Notes: generated from the sequence alone by a model not told the origin. DNA of 64,000 nucleotides from Hymenobacter cyanobacteriorum (GCF_022631375.1 NZ_JALBGC010000003.1:1017707-1081706); one strand, 5' to 3'; positions 50,696-59,859 are shown, counted from the stretch's first letter. Numbers and translations are program-made.

Positions 50696-50988
50696 GGGGA
50701 AGGGCGGAACGTTGGCCCGCCGCCGGTAAGAGGCGGGCGGACCCTCGGTATGGGTCAGGAAAGGAGGCTGTTGCAGCCGATGGAAGGCCAGCCCACGCGA
50801 AAACGCGCCCGGGCAAGAGCAACAGCAGAGCGAAACCGAGCTAAACCGGCCGGGGTAGCGGCGGCCATAACCAGCGTGCCGAAGATAAGGCCCGAATCCG
50901 TAAATCAACGCCCTGGCGCCTTGCCCGCCTGCCGCTCGCATTTCACTGCGGGGTATCGGTTGCCCGGCCCTTGCCGTACACAGGCCCC
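50696..50988. other. Divergent gap between locus A and the exonuclease gene
   Basis: About 290 nt, GC-rich, with no gene and no terminator. I see no consensus promoter on either strand, although locus A and the exonuclease must both start here. Confidence 0.4.
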
Positions 50989-51606
50989 ATGCGCTACGTT
51001 TCCCTCGACCTCGAAACCTCCGGTTCGAACCCGGCCCGTCACCAAATCCTGGAGTTGGCCGCCGTGGTCGAAGACAGCCGCCGCCCTGTGCCGCTGGCCG
51101 AATTGCCCGCCTTCCGCCGCGTGGTGCGCCATCCCGAGTACGTGGGCACGGCCGGGGCCATTGCCCTCAATGCCCGCCTGTTTGTGGAACTGGCTCAAAA
51201 AGAGCCCAACCCCGAGCTGTGCCAGCCCGCCGAGCTGCTGCCCCAGCTGCGCGAGTTCCTGCTGGCTCAGGGCTTCAAAACCGACAAGCACGACTGCGTG
51301 AGCGTGACCATGGCCGGCAAAAACATCGCCGTGTTCGACCTGGGTTTCCTGAAAGAGCTGCCCGGCTACGGCACCCTGGTGCGCGCCGAGCCCGCCATGC
51401 TCGACCCGGCCGCCTTCTACCTCAACTGGCACAAAGACTCGCGCCTGCCCAGCATGAGCATCTGCAAAGCCCGCGCTGGCCTGGAACGCGAAGTAGCCCA
51501 CGAAGCCCTCGCCGATGCCCTCGACGTGGTGCGCCTGCTGCGCCCGTTCTACGAGCTGCCGGTGTACAAGCAGGTGGGCGAAGTGCCCGCCCCCCGCGAA
51601 TCCTGA
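50989..51606 (+). CDS. DEDDh-type 3'-5' exonuclease
   Basis: A 205-residue nuclease of the RNase T/DnaQ superfamily. Motif ExoI is SLDLETSGSNPARHQILELA (D and E ligands), ExoII is FDLGFLKELPGY after NIAVFDL, and ExoIII is REVAHEALADALDVVRLLRP (HxxxxD). Resembles oligoribonuclease and DnaQ-like exonucleases; substrate (short RNA or DNA ends) is not predictable. It is the only plus-strand gene between the two receptor loci. Its stop lies 15 nt from the convergent stop of the locus B macroglobulin-like gene, with no terminator between. A TTG 18 nt upstream is rejected in favour of this ATG. Confidence 0.85.
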   Translation: MRYVSLDLETSGSNPARHQILELAAVVEDSRRPVPLAELPAFRRVVRHPEYVGTAGAIALNARLFVELAQKEPNPELCQPAELLPQLREFLLAQGFKTDKHDCVSVTMAGKNIAVFDLGFLKELPGYGTLVRAEPAMLDPAAFYLNWHKDSRLPSMSICKARAGLEREVAHEALADALDVVRLLRPFYELPVYKQVGEVPAPRES

Positions 51607-51621
51607 AGCCGTTCCGGCTGT

Positions 51622-54054
51622 TTACAAGGCCGGCTTCACCTCCAGTACGAAGCGGCGGCTGCCCGCCTGGCCATTGGCCCCCAGGCCCTGCAGCACCACG
51701 AGGTAGCGCCCGGCCTGGTCGCCGGTATAGAAGGACAGCGGCTTTGAAGCAGTGGCGGAAGTAGTGATGTCGGGGTTCCAGTACAGCAGGTTGCGCAGGT
51801 CGGGCAGGCGGCTCTGGGCGGCCTCGGGCGTATCGTAGCGCGGGGCGTAAAACTCGCGCTGCACTTGCAGCCCCTCGTACTGCTGCACCAGCACCTGCGG
51901 GTCGAGCTGGAAGCCTTCGAGGTCGCCCTTGTAAGTGCTGAAGCTCACCACGCCGTCGTAAATGGCCGCACCGTGGAAGTAGCGGCTGTCCACCACCTCC
52001 AGCTTGCGGATTTTGAGCGGGTCCATCTTCATGATGCGGTTGAGGTTGAACACCGGCACGCCGTCGAGCAGCACCATGGGGTTTTCGGTGAGGACGGTTT
52101 TGTTTACTTCGTCCACCACCATGAAGTGAAAACCGTCTTTGCGAATACGTACGACCACGCCCGGCACGTATTCGCGCAGCACCTCTTCCATCACCTTGAA
52201 GCGGGTGTAGCGGTCCAAGTAATAGGTTTCGCTGGGAGGGCCGAAAAACGACAGCGTATCCGTTGGGGGCAGCAGGTAGCGGTGGCGGTTTGGGCCGGCA
52301 TAGGCCTGCTGCAATTGCGCCTGCAGGTGCCGCTTGGCGTAGTCTTGCTGGAAACGGGGCACCAGGGCAAAAGCAGGCTGCAAAGCCGTCGCGTAGTGCG
52401 TCGAATACGGGCTGATGAGGGCCAGCCGACTCGTGCTGTCCTGCCGCGGGTCGGTTAGCATCACCAGCTCGCGTGGGCCCAGTATCTTGGGCATCTCGAA
52501 CTGCACCAGGCCGTTGGCGTCGCTGCGCGTGTTGCTCAGAGTCGTTGTCGGGCCGGGCGCGGTGAGGTACGTCACGATGCCCGGCTTGGGCTGGCCGGAG
52601 CCGGCCTGCGTAAGCCGGGCGCGCACCACCAGCCCGTTGGGCTCGGGCAAGAAAGGTAGGGCAGGAGCTGTCGGGCTCAGCACCTCGGCCCACCGAAACC
52701 GGCTCCAGCCCTGCGTCAGCATCAGGTTATCCGCAGCCGCAGCGGCTTCCGCGCCGGTGGCCGTGAAGTAGTAGCCCGGGTTCTCCACCGTGCCCTTCAG
52801 GTCGGCCGTGAGCGCCAGGTACTGGTCGATGGTGCTGGCGGGGCTGGCATTCAGCGAGTCGAGGCGGTACACGGCCATCGAGAGGCTGGCCGGCTGGCTG
52901 GTGGCGCCTAGCTGCACGGTCACCTTCTCGCGGGTTGTGTACTGGGGCTTGTCGGCCCGGGCTTCGAGGGCCAGCGGCTGCCGGGGGGGGGTAAAGTACA
53001 GCCGCTCGGCTACGGGCTTGCGGGCCGCGTTGAAGACGGTGAGATGCGCTACTCCATCGGGCAGCAGCGCTTTTCGAATGGTGAACACCGCTTGCCCATT
53101 CGCGAGCGTGGCCTGGCCTACGGCCGCCGCCTGCCGCCGCCCGTGCGTGAGGAGCGACAGGATTTCGGGCTGGCCGGCGGGGCTGCTCACCGTCAGGGTC
53201 AGCTGCTCGGGGCTGCTGTCTTCGAGGCGCACCACGTAGCCCCATTCATCGGCAGCAGGCAGCTTGCGCATGAGAGGGGGCAGCCCCGCTGGCTGCACTA
53301 CCGCCGTGTAGGTGTCGCGGGCCGAAGCAGGCGTCAGCTCAAAAGAGCCCATGCCCTGCTGCAGCGTGCGGAAGGTGGCGACCACCTCGCCCCGCTGGTT
53401 GCGCACCTGGCCGGTGGCCGCCCGGCCGCGGCCGCCCCTGTCCGTCACCTTAAAGCCCACCTTGCTGCGCAGGCCCTGCACCAGCCGCCCACCTTCCGGA
53501 AAAAACTGCGCATCCACGGCCGCCGAGTCTTTGGCCGGGGCGGCGCTCAGGGCCGTCGTGGTGTTCACCACCGTCACGGTGCTGTGAAAGTAGGTTTCGG
53601 GTGCGAAATTCTGCATCCAGCGGGTGTAGGCCCGCACGGTGTAGCGGCCCGAGGGGAGCGAGGCGGGCAACAGAAACGAACCTCGGCCGGCTGCTTCTTT
53701 CAACGCCACCTTGCCTTGCAACACGGGCTGGTTCCGCACATTCAGCACCTCCACGTAGGCCACGCTGCTCAGGGCCAGCGGCAGGCCGGTAGCGCCGTCC
53801 GAGGCGTAAGCCTTAAACCACATGGTTTCGCCGCTGAGATAAAGCGGGCGGTCGATGTGCAGAAAAAGCTTTTCGGGTACGGCCGTCTGCTGGTAACGGG
53901 TGAGCTCGCTCGCCACGTCGGCGGGAGCCTGCGCTCGCACCAGGGCGGGCCGCCCTGCCAACAGGCACAGGGCCAGCAACACCCCTTGGCGCAGGCCCGG
54001 AACTACAATGTGGGCCTTACCGGCCACCCAACGCGCATGTAACAAGTGCATCAT
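51622..54054 (-). CDS. Macroglobulin-like protein with C-terminal TonB plug-like domain (locus B)
   Basis: An 810-residue paralogue of the locus A protein at 41109, with the same order of parts. Signal peptide (GVLLALCLLAGRPALVRAQ); MG2 motif EKLFLHIDRPLYLSGETMWF; sandwich modules (GRYTVRAYTRWMQNFAPETY); plug-like region VVRIRKDGFHFMVVDEVNKT, PMVLLDGVPVFNLNRIMKMD, KIRKLEVVDSRYFHGAAIYD; terminal Ig-like FYTGDQAGRYLVVLQGLGAN. The plug-like third is the best conserved between the two proteins; the middle varies. It starts 7 nt after the DUF4249 gene. An alternative ATG lies one codon downstream. Function unknown. Confidence 0.85.
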   Translation of the reverse strand: MMHLLHARWVAGKAHIVVPGLRQGVLLALCLLAGRPALVRAQAPADVASELTRYQQTAVPEKLFLHIDRPLYLSGETMWFKAYASDGATGLPLALSSVAYVEVLNVRNQPVLQGKVALKEAAGRGSFLLPASLPSGRYTVRAYTRWMQNFAPETYFHSTVTVVNTTTALSAAPAKDSAAVDAQFFPEGGRLVQGLRSKVGFKVTDRGGRGRAATGQVRNQRGEVVATFRTLQQGMGSFELTPASARDTYTAVVQPAGLPPLMRKLPAADEWGYVVRLEDSSPEQLTLTVSSPAGQPEILSLLTHGRRQAAAVGQATLANGQAVFTIRKALLPDGVAHLTVFNAARKPVAERLYFTPPRQPLALEARADKPQYTTREKVTVQLGATSQPASLSMAVYRLDSLNASPASTIDQYLALTADLKGTVENPGYYFTATGAEAAAAADNLMLTQGWSRFRWAEVLSPTAPALPFLPEPNGLVVRARLTQAGSGQPKPGIVTYLTAPGPTTTLSNTRSDANGLVQFEMPKILGPRELVMLTDPRQDSTSRLALISPYSTHYATALQPAFALVPRFQQDYAKRHLQAQLQQAYAGPNRHRYLLPPTDTLSFFGPPSETYYLDRYTRFKVMEEVLREYVPGVVVRIRKDGFHFMVVDEVNKTVLTENPMVLLDGVPVFNLNRIMKMDPLKIRKLEVVDSRYFHGAAIYDGVVSFSTYKGDLEGFQLDPQVLVQQYEGLQVQREFYAPRYDTPEAAQSRLPDLRNLLYWNPDITTSATASKPLSFYTGDQAGRYLVVLQGLGANGQAGSRRFVLEVKPAL

Positions 54055-54061
54055 CGCAGGT

Positions 54062-55219
54062 TTAGGGCCAGAAACTGGGTTTCAGGGCTGAGCCGCGCTT
54101 GCGGCAGTCCACACAAACCGGTGTGGAAATGGCATAGCCAAAAATATAGCCGGTTTTGGTATAGAACGGGTAAATGGGCACGTAGAGCCGCCCGCCCGCC
54201 AACAGGCCATCCAGCTGCCCTACCAAGGCCGTATCCGGGGGCTCGCACGACTCGTAGCCGGTGATGGTGACCCAGGTGCGAGGCAGCTGGGCGTGGTTGA
54301 TAAAAATGCGCTTTTCGGCCCGCGAGTGCACTCCTACGAATCCCAATACCAGCTCCGAGGCATCGCCCACGTTGTGCAGGTTGCCCTTAACCTGCGAAGG
54401 CAGCGGGTCGAACAAGGTGCCGAGGCTTTCGGTGTTGCGGCGCTGCAAATCCCAGTAAGCATACTCCTCGCTGGTCAGGGCATACTGCTGCACCAGCACG
54501 CTGTACTTGCGCTGCAGGCGCGCCGACGACGACGGCAGGTACCGCACCGGAAACTTCGATACTACGTCCTGCGTCAGCGCCGTCGTTTTACCAATGGTGA
54601 TGGCAGTCGAGGTGCCAAAAGCCCAGCAATAGTCCGGGTAAGGAACGGCAATCGGCCGGATGGCTCCGTTCACGTACTCCACTATCGGGCGGTAAGGGGT
54701 GTTAAACTCCCAGGCCTCGTCGCACTCCCAGCGGTAATAGCGCGTGGCATTGGTCGGGTCGTGGCTGTCTACCAGAATATTGAGCCCATCCGGATTGGTT
54801 TCCCAGGTCACCGCATCAATAGCCGGCGTGGTCTTCACCGGTGCAAAGTCCGACGTGTAGGCCTTGCCCGCAAACGTATTGATGCGCAGGTGGTAGCGCT
54901 TGGCCGGGTTCAGCGTCAGGTTGGCCGAAGTGTAGGTGCCCAACGGGTTTTCGGTGAGCGGGTAGCGGGTGCCGGCTTCTTCTTCAATGAACAGCGTGGC
55001 TTTGGTTTCGACCGGCGGCACCTTGGTGGCCGCAATGGCCGTGGTGCGCGACAGCTTAATGGAGCTGATGCCCTGGCTGTTGATAAAGCCATCCACCACC
55101 AGGTAGCTGTTTGGCGAGCTGATAACATCCGGAATGTAGCGCTCGGTGCAGGCCGGCAGCAGCAGCAGCGCCAGGCCACACACCCACGCCAGCCGATAGC
55201 AGAAAGTAGATAAGCTCAT
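54062..55219 (-). CDS. DUF4249 lipoprotein (locus B)
   Basis: A 385-residue DUF4249 lipoprotein (lipobox LLLLPACTERY). It follows the same plan as the locus A copies (YLVVDGFINSQGISSIKLSR, YTSANLTLNPAKRYHLRINT, YYRWECDEAWEFNTPYRPIV, EYAYWDLQRRNTESLGTLFD, LGFVGVHSRAEKRIFINHAQ) but is diverged over its full length. It ends CVDCRKRGSALKPSFWP. Its ATG directly follows the receptor stop codon, exactly as in locus A, so the junction is conserved. Ligand unknown. Confidence 0.88.
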   Translation of the reverse strand: MSLSTFCYRLAWVCGLALLLLPACTERYIPDVISSPNSYLVVDGFINSQGISSIKLSRTTAIAATKVPPVETKATLFIEEEAGTRYPLTENPLGTYTSANLTLNPAKRYHLRINTFAGKAYTSDFAPVKTTPAIDAVTWETNPDGLNILVDSHDPTNATRYYRWECDEAWEFNTPYRPIVEYVNGAIRPIAVPYPDYCWAFGTSTAITIGKTTALTQDVVSKFPVRYLPSSSARLQRKYSVLVQQYALTSEEYAYWDLQRRNTESLGTLFDPLPSQVKGNLHNVGDASELVLGFVGVHSRAEKRIFINHAQLPRTWVTITGYESCEPPDTALVGQLDGLLAGGRLYVPIYPFYTKTGYIFGYAISTPVCVDCRKRGSALKPSFWP

Positions 55220-57997
55220 TTAGAATTTGAAATTATAGGTGACCGAAGGAATGGGCTGGCCAAAAATGGACAGCTTATAGCCATTAATCTGACCATTTTC
55301 CGACTTGAAATAGATGGAATACGGGTTGCGACGGCCCGTCAGGTTGTACACGCCCACCGTCCAGGAACTATGGGCAAGCTTCTTCACCCGGTGGTTGCCT
55401 TCGATGTTCAGGCCAATGTCCACGCGCAGGTAATCGGGCACGCGGTAGGCGTTGCGGTCGGAGTAGAGCACGCGCAGCGAGTTGGCCTCGTAGTACTTGG
55501 CCAGCGGCAGGGTGATGGGCCGGCCGGTGCTGTAGTTGAAGTTGAGCGAGGTGCTGAAGCGGCGGCTCAGGCGGTAGTTGCCCACCAGGGTCACGTCGTG
55601 GGGCTTGTCGAAGTTGCTGGGGTAGTAGTTGCCCCCGTTTATCATGTCGGCCGTGGTCCCCTCGTTCACCTGCACCAGCGAGCGCGAGTAGGTGTAGCTT
55701 ACCCAGCCGTTCAGTTTGCCCGTTAGCTTGCGCACCATTACCTCTACGCCGTAGGCTTTGCCGTGGGCATTCACAATGTCGGTTTCGATGTGGCGGTTGA
55801 GCACCAGCGTGGCCCCGCTCTTGTAGTCCACAAAGTCTTTCAGTGTCTTGTAGTACGTCTCCACCGAAGTCTCGATGGTGTTGTTTTTGAAGTTGCGGTA
55901 GTAGCCAATCGAGTACTGGTCGCCCACCTGCGGCCGAACATTCGCGTCGCTCAGCTTCCAGATATCGGCCGGCGATACCGAAGCGGTGTTCGAAAGCTGG
56001 TGGATGTACTGGCGGGTGCGGTTGTAGCTCAGCTTCACCGACGAGTTGTCGGTGAGCGAGTAGCGCGCCGACAGCCGGTATTCCGGCCCCTGGTAATGCG
56101 CCAGCACGCTGCCGGAAGTGTACTTCACGGTATCGGTGAGGGTGCTCAGCGAGCGGGCGCTGCCAGCCTCGTACCGGTACACATCGCGCGGGCCCAGGGC
56201 TTGGTAAAAAGAAAAGCGCAGTCCTAGCGACACCGACAGCCGCGCCGTCAGGTCGATGCGGTCCGCCGCGTAAATGGCGCTTTCCAGGCCGCGCTCGCGG
56301 GGCAGCACATCGGGGCGTATCAGCGAGGCATCGCCCTGCGGCAGCAGGCTGCCAGGTGCGATATCGTAGAGCTGCGAGCTGACTCCGAAGTCGACCGTAT
56401 GCCGCGGGTTGGGAAAGAACGTGAAATCGGCCCGCAGGCTGGGCTGGTTGATGGCATAAGCCAGCTGCGAGGCGTTCACCGGATTTTTGGAACTCGTGAT
56501 GGCGTAGTCGTAATGGCTGTACGCGCCCGTGAACACTCCGAAAAGCTTGTTGCTGAACGTGTGCCGCCACTTCAGGCTGGCCGTTTGGTTGAGGTAGCGG
56601 TACGAGGTATCGCTGGCCAGCCGAAACTTGTCGGTGCTCAGGTACCCAGTCGCGTACACCGAGTTCTTCTCGTTGATTTCATGGCTCACGTACGCCGTCA
56701 CGTCGTAGAACGACGCCGAGCTTTGCCGTAGCGCGGGGCTCGACAAGCGGCGCAGCAACCAGTCGGAGTAGCTGGTGCGGCCACTGATGATGAACGCGCT
56801 TTTGTCCTTCACCAGCGGGCCTTCCAGCGTGAGGCGGCTGGTGAGTGGCCCGATGCCGCCCGAGCCGGCGAATTTCTTTTTGTTGCCCTCGCGGGTCGTG
56901 ATGTCGAGCACCGACGACAAGCGCCCGCCATACTTGGCCGGAATGGCACTCTTATACAACTCCACGCCCTGCAGAATGTCGGGGTTGAACGCCGAGAAGA
57001 ACCCGAACAAGTGCGACGGATTATACACCGTCGCGTCGTTGAACAGAATCAGGTTCTGGTCGGTGGCCCCGCCGCGCACGTTCAGGCCGGTGCTGCCCTC
57101 GCCCACCGATTTCACGCCGGGCAAGGTCATCACCACCCGCAGAATGTCGGTTTCGCCGAAGGCCGTGGGCACTTGGCGCATGGTCTTGATGTCGATTTTC
57201 TCCACGCCCATCTGCAGGCTCGACACATTCTTGTCCTTCTCGGCCTCAATCACCACTTCCTTCAGCGGAATGATGTCTTCCTCCACCTCGATTTCCAGCT
57301 TGCCATCGGCCCGCAGCACCACCTGCCGCCGCGTGTTTTTGATGCCCACGCCGCGGATTTTCAGGGTGTGCCGGCCCAGCGCCAGCGTGAGCGAGTAGGC
57401 CCCAAACTGGTCGGTGCTGGTGCCCTCGTTAGTCGTTTCTTCATAAATAGATGCCCCAATCACCGGCTCGCCCGATTTCTGGTCGCGGATGTGGCCGGCC
57501 AGGGTGGCGCGGCCATTGGTGCCAGTGCCACCGGCGGCCCCAAACTCGTGCACCTGGTACTCGGCCCCGCTCACGTAGCGCGCGCGGCCCAGCGGCGTGG
57601 CCAGCGAGTCGGCCCGGGCCAGGTCGGGCGGGCCGCTGGCAATGTCAGGTTGGAAGAAATTGCCGGGCAGACTGGGCACCAGGGCCGCTTTGCCGGTCAC
57701 AAATACCCGGTTTTCCTCGTCGATATCAAAGCGAAAGGGGGTATTTTGCAGCGCCTGCTGCAGCACGGTGCTCAGCGGCTGGCGCTGTACCTGCAGCGTC
57801 ACCCGCAGGCTGTCCACGGCCTTGGGGTCGAAGTAAAACCGAACGCCCGTCTGGGTTTCCACCTGGCGGGCAAACTGCTCAAATGGTAGTTGCGAAAAAG
57901 ACCCGCTCACCATCTTTTCCGGCTGTTGCTGGGCCCGGCTCACACCGGGCAGTAGCCAACCGAAAAAGAGGATGAGCAGCGCGTAGCGGTGCATCAT
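55220..57997 (-). CDS. STN-type TonB-dependent outer-membrane receptor (locus B)
   Basis: A 925-residue receptor very close to that at 47109. Signal peptide (YALLILFFGWLLPGVSRAQQ); STN (LPFEQFARQVETQTGVRFYF, LQVQRQPLSTVLQQALQNTP); regulatory-like domain (TLAGHIRDQKSGEPVIGASI); plug (GLNVRGGATDQNLILFNDAT, AIPAKYGGRLSSVLDITTRE); barrel ending SVTYNFKF. The plug and the last 250 residues are almost identical to the locus A receptor, whereas the STN domain and parts of the barrel loops differ. The frame begins with a TTG at 58006; the ATG at 57997 (or 57994) fits the signal peptide. Confidence 0.93.
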   Translation of the reverse strand: MMHRYALLILFFGWLLPGVSRAQQQPEKMVSGSFSQLPFEQFARQVETQTGVRFYFDPKAVDSLRVTLQVQRQPLSTVLQQALQNTPFRFDIDEENRVFVTGKAALVPSLPGNFFQPDIASGPPDLARADSLATPLGRARYVSGAEYQVHEFGAAGGTGTNGRATLAGHIRDQKSGEPVIGASIYEETTNEGTSTDQFGAYSLTLALGRHTLKIRGVGIKNTRRQVVLRADGKLEIEVEEDIIPLKEVVIEAEKDKNVSSLQMGVEKIDIKTMRQVPTAFGETDILRVVMTLPGVKSVGEGSTGLNVRGGATDQNLILFNDATVYNPSHLFGFFSAFNPDILQGVELYKSAIPAKYGGRLSSVLDITTREGNKKKFAGSGGIGPLTSRLTLEGPLVKDKSAFIISGRTSYSDWLLRRLSSPALRQSSASFYDVTAYVSHEINEKNSVYATGYLSTDKFRLASDTSYRYLNQTASLKWRHTFSNKLFGVFTGAYSHYDYAITSSKNPVNASQLAYAINQPSLRADFTFFPNPRHTVDFGVSSQLYDIAPGSLLPQGDASLIRPDVLPRERGLESAIYAADRIDLTARLSVSLGLRFSFYQALGPRDVYRYEAGSARSLSTLTDTVKYTSGSVLAHYQGPEYRLSARYSLTDNSSVKLSYNRTRQYIHQLSNTASVSPADIWKLSDANVRPQVGDQYSIGYYRNFKNNTIETSVETYYKTLKDFVDYKSGATLVLNRHIETDIVNAHGKAYGVEVMVRKLTGKLNGWVSYTYSRSLVQVNEGTTADMINGGNYYPSNFDKPHDVTLVGNYRLSRRFSTSLNFNYSTGRPITLPLAKYYEANSLRVLYSDRNAYRVPDYLRVDIGLNIEGNHRVKKLAHSSWTVGVYNLTGRRNPYSIYFKSENGQINGYKLSIFGQPIPSVTYNFKF

Positions 57998-58035
57998 CGA
58001 GGGCAAATAAAAATAACGTTGGAAAGGAAATTAGC

Positions 58036-58773
58036 TTATTGCGGGGGTAGGCCGTTGTAGTAGCTCGCCAGCTCTACTGTGCTGGCCTCCAGGTGCTTTT
58101 TGCTGAATTTAAGCTTGTGTGTCTGCACGTACTTCTGCAGGTCTTTGGTACGGTCAGCCAGCAGCCGCAGCAGGGCGTTTTTGTTATTGATGGGGTAGTA
58201 GCGGCCGGCTTTCCGCACGAATAACCTATCGGTCGGGATGAGTTCCACGTCGATAAAATCCTGCCCTTTTTTCTCCTGCAACCGCTTTGCGCGCCGGGCT
58301 AGCACCTGCGCGCTGCCTTCGGCCAATACTTCGTAAAAACCCGTTCGAATAACGCTGCCCGAGGCACTATCGGCCACCAGGCGCACGAATCGGTGGTCGC
58401 CCACCGTGAAGGAGCGCACGTTCTCATTCACCAGCCGAAACCGGTACGGACTGCCCGGAAACTGCAGCACTACCTGGTCAAGCACCACATCATACGCCAG
58501 CTGCTGATTGCCAAACGCGTGGTTGTTGTAGTAAACGCTGCCCGCCTGAGGGTCGGGCAGCAAAAAATACGGGAAGCCTTCGCGGTGGTGGTACCGCAGG
58601 GTTTTATCAACGTATTCCGGCCCGCTGATGAGCTCGGCAGGATTGGCGAACGACTCGTTGTACCGTTGCTGCAGCACGGCCACAGTCGTAGCTGGTAAGG
58701 CTTGGCTCGCCGCCCCTAGGGGCGTTGCCAGGATAGCCACTCCCAGAACCATCAATTTTCCGAGCGTTTTCAT
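58036..58773 (-). CDS. Small secreted protein of the receptor locus (locus B)
   Basis: A 245-residue paralogue of the protein at 49934, with signal peptide (LMVLGVAILATPLGAASQA). Shared blocks are YNESFANPAELISGPEYVDK, GSVYYNNHAFGNQQLAYDVV, FRLVNENVRSFTVGDHRFVR, VIRTGFYEVLAEGSAQVLAR and LIPTDRLFVRKAGRYYPINN. Family unrecognised. It opens locus B, 38 nt before the receptor. A GTG 18 nt upstream is also possible. Confidence 0.8.
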   Translation of the reverse strand: MKTLGKLMVLGVAILATPLGAASQALPATTVAVLQQRYNESFANPAELISGPEYVDKTLRYHHREGFPYFLLPDPQAGSVYYNNHAFGNQQLAYDVVLDQVVLQFPGSPYRFRLVNENVRSFTVGDHRFVRLVADSASGSVIRTGFYEVLAEGSAQVLARRAKRLQEKKGQDFIDVELIPTDRLFVRKAGRYYPINNKNALLRLLADRTKDLQKYVQTHKLKFSKKHLEASTVELASYYNGLPPQ

Positions 58774-58917
58774 GAGCGCAACCCCAACCACAATTGATGG
58801 CGGAGCTGCAATCTACTGCATCGGTGGCATAACTGCATTCATCCTTCGGCAACCCGACTTCATTAGCCAATTCCGCTTGGCGCTGGGCTACCCATGCCTT
58901 TATATCTATTGCATCTA

Positions 58918-59697
58918 CTAGAGCTGACCATACCGCCCAAACACCGCCGCTGCCAGCGCCAGCACCGCCCGGCGCGTGGGCTCGGGCTGCTCCAGGTAAG
59001 CCAAATGCCCGCTGCCTTCCAGAAACAGCGCCGACCCCACCGGCGGCAGGGCCGCCTGCCGCACCGCCTCCTCAAAATGCACGGCCACATCGTGCTTGCC
59101 CGCCACCAGTAGCACCGGAAACGGCGCTTTGGCCAGCACTGCGGTGCGGTCGGGACGGGCAGCCATGCCGCGCAGCGCGCCCACAATGGTGGTTTCGGGC
59201 GTGGCCTTGCCGATTTCCTCCAGCAGCCCGCGCGCCTCGGTGAGACGGTCGCGGTTGACGGGCGCAAACAGCGGCCGCACGAACGATTCCATGAACTTGC
59301 CCACGCCGTGCTTCTGCACGAAGGCGATGTTCTTTTCGCGGTTCTGGCGCTTCTCGTCGGTATCGGCCAGGGCCGAGGAGTTGACGAAGGCCAGTCCGGC
59401 TACCCGCTGGGGCCAGCGCTCGGCCAGCGCCAGCGCCACATAGCCGCCCATGCTGTGGCACACCAGCAGCACCGGCTCGGGACAACCCTTCTGATTCAGA
59501 TACTCAATGACGTAACGGGCCTGGGCTTCCATCGAGAAATCGGGCACGGGCGCGAGGTTGGTGCCGTGGCCGGGCAGGTTGGGCGCCAGCAGCCGGTAGC
59601 CGTCGGGAAAAGCGCGGGTGAAGTCGGTCCAAACCTCGCGGCTTTCGGCAAAACCGTGCAGGAAAACGATGGTGGGCGGCGTAGCGGTGGGCGTCAT
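58918..59697 (-). CDS. Alpha/beta hydrolase
   Basis: A 259-residue cytoplasmic alpha/beta-hydrolase fold enzyme. IVFLHGFAESREVWTDF gives the oxyanion HG motif; the nucleophile elbow is VLLVCHSMGGYVALALAERW (Ser in HSMGG). The later acidic residue and His are in LLVAGKHDVAVHFEEAV and FLEGSGHLAYLEQPEPTRR. Similar to esterases and hydrolases of the MhpC type. Substrate unknown. Monocistronic; the 126-nt gap to locus B holds no gene. Confidence 0.88.
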   Translation of the reverse strand: MTPTATPPTIVFLHGFAESREVWTDFTRAFPDGYRLLAPNLPGHGTNLAPVPDFSMEAQARYVIEYLNQKGCPEPVLLVCHSMGGYVALALAERWPQRVAGLAFVNSSALADTDEKRQNREKNIAFVQKHGVGKFMESFVRPLFAPVNRDRLTEARGLLEEIGKATPETTIVGALRGMAARPDRTAVLAKAPFPVLLVAGKHDVAVHFEEAVRQAALPPVGSALFLEGSGHLAYLEQPEPTRRAVLALAAAVFGRYGQL

Positions 59698-59759
59698 GCG
59701 GGCAAAAGTAGCATAAGCATAATGCAGCGAATAGGTATTGTCATCTGAAGTATAGCGTC

Positions 59760-59859
59760 TGTCATCCTGAGCACAGCGAAGGACCTTATCACGTTTGGAG
59801 TAGCAGTTACTGCAAGTTGTTCATCGGTGATAAGGTCCTTCGCTGCGCTCAGGATGACA
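59760..59859. repeat. Palindromic intergenic repeat (GTCATCCTGAGC family)
   Basis: The 33-nt arms 59760-59792 and 59827-59859 are reverse complements with one mismatch (TGTCATCCTGAGC...GCGAAGGACCTTATCAC). It lies upstream of the transaldolase-isomerase gene, between divergent genes, so here it is not a terminator of either. Confidence 0.88.
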
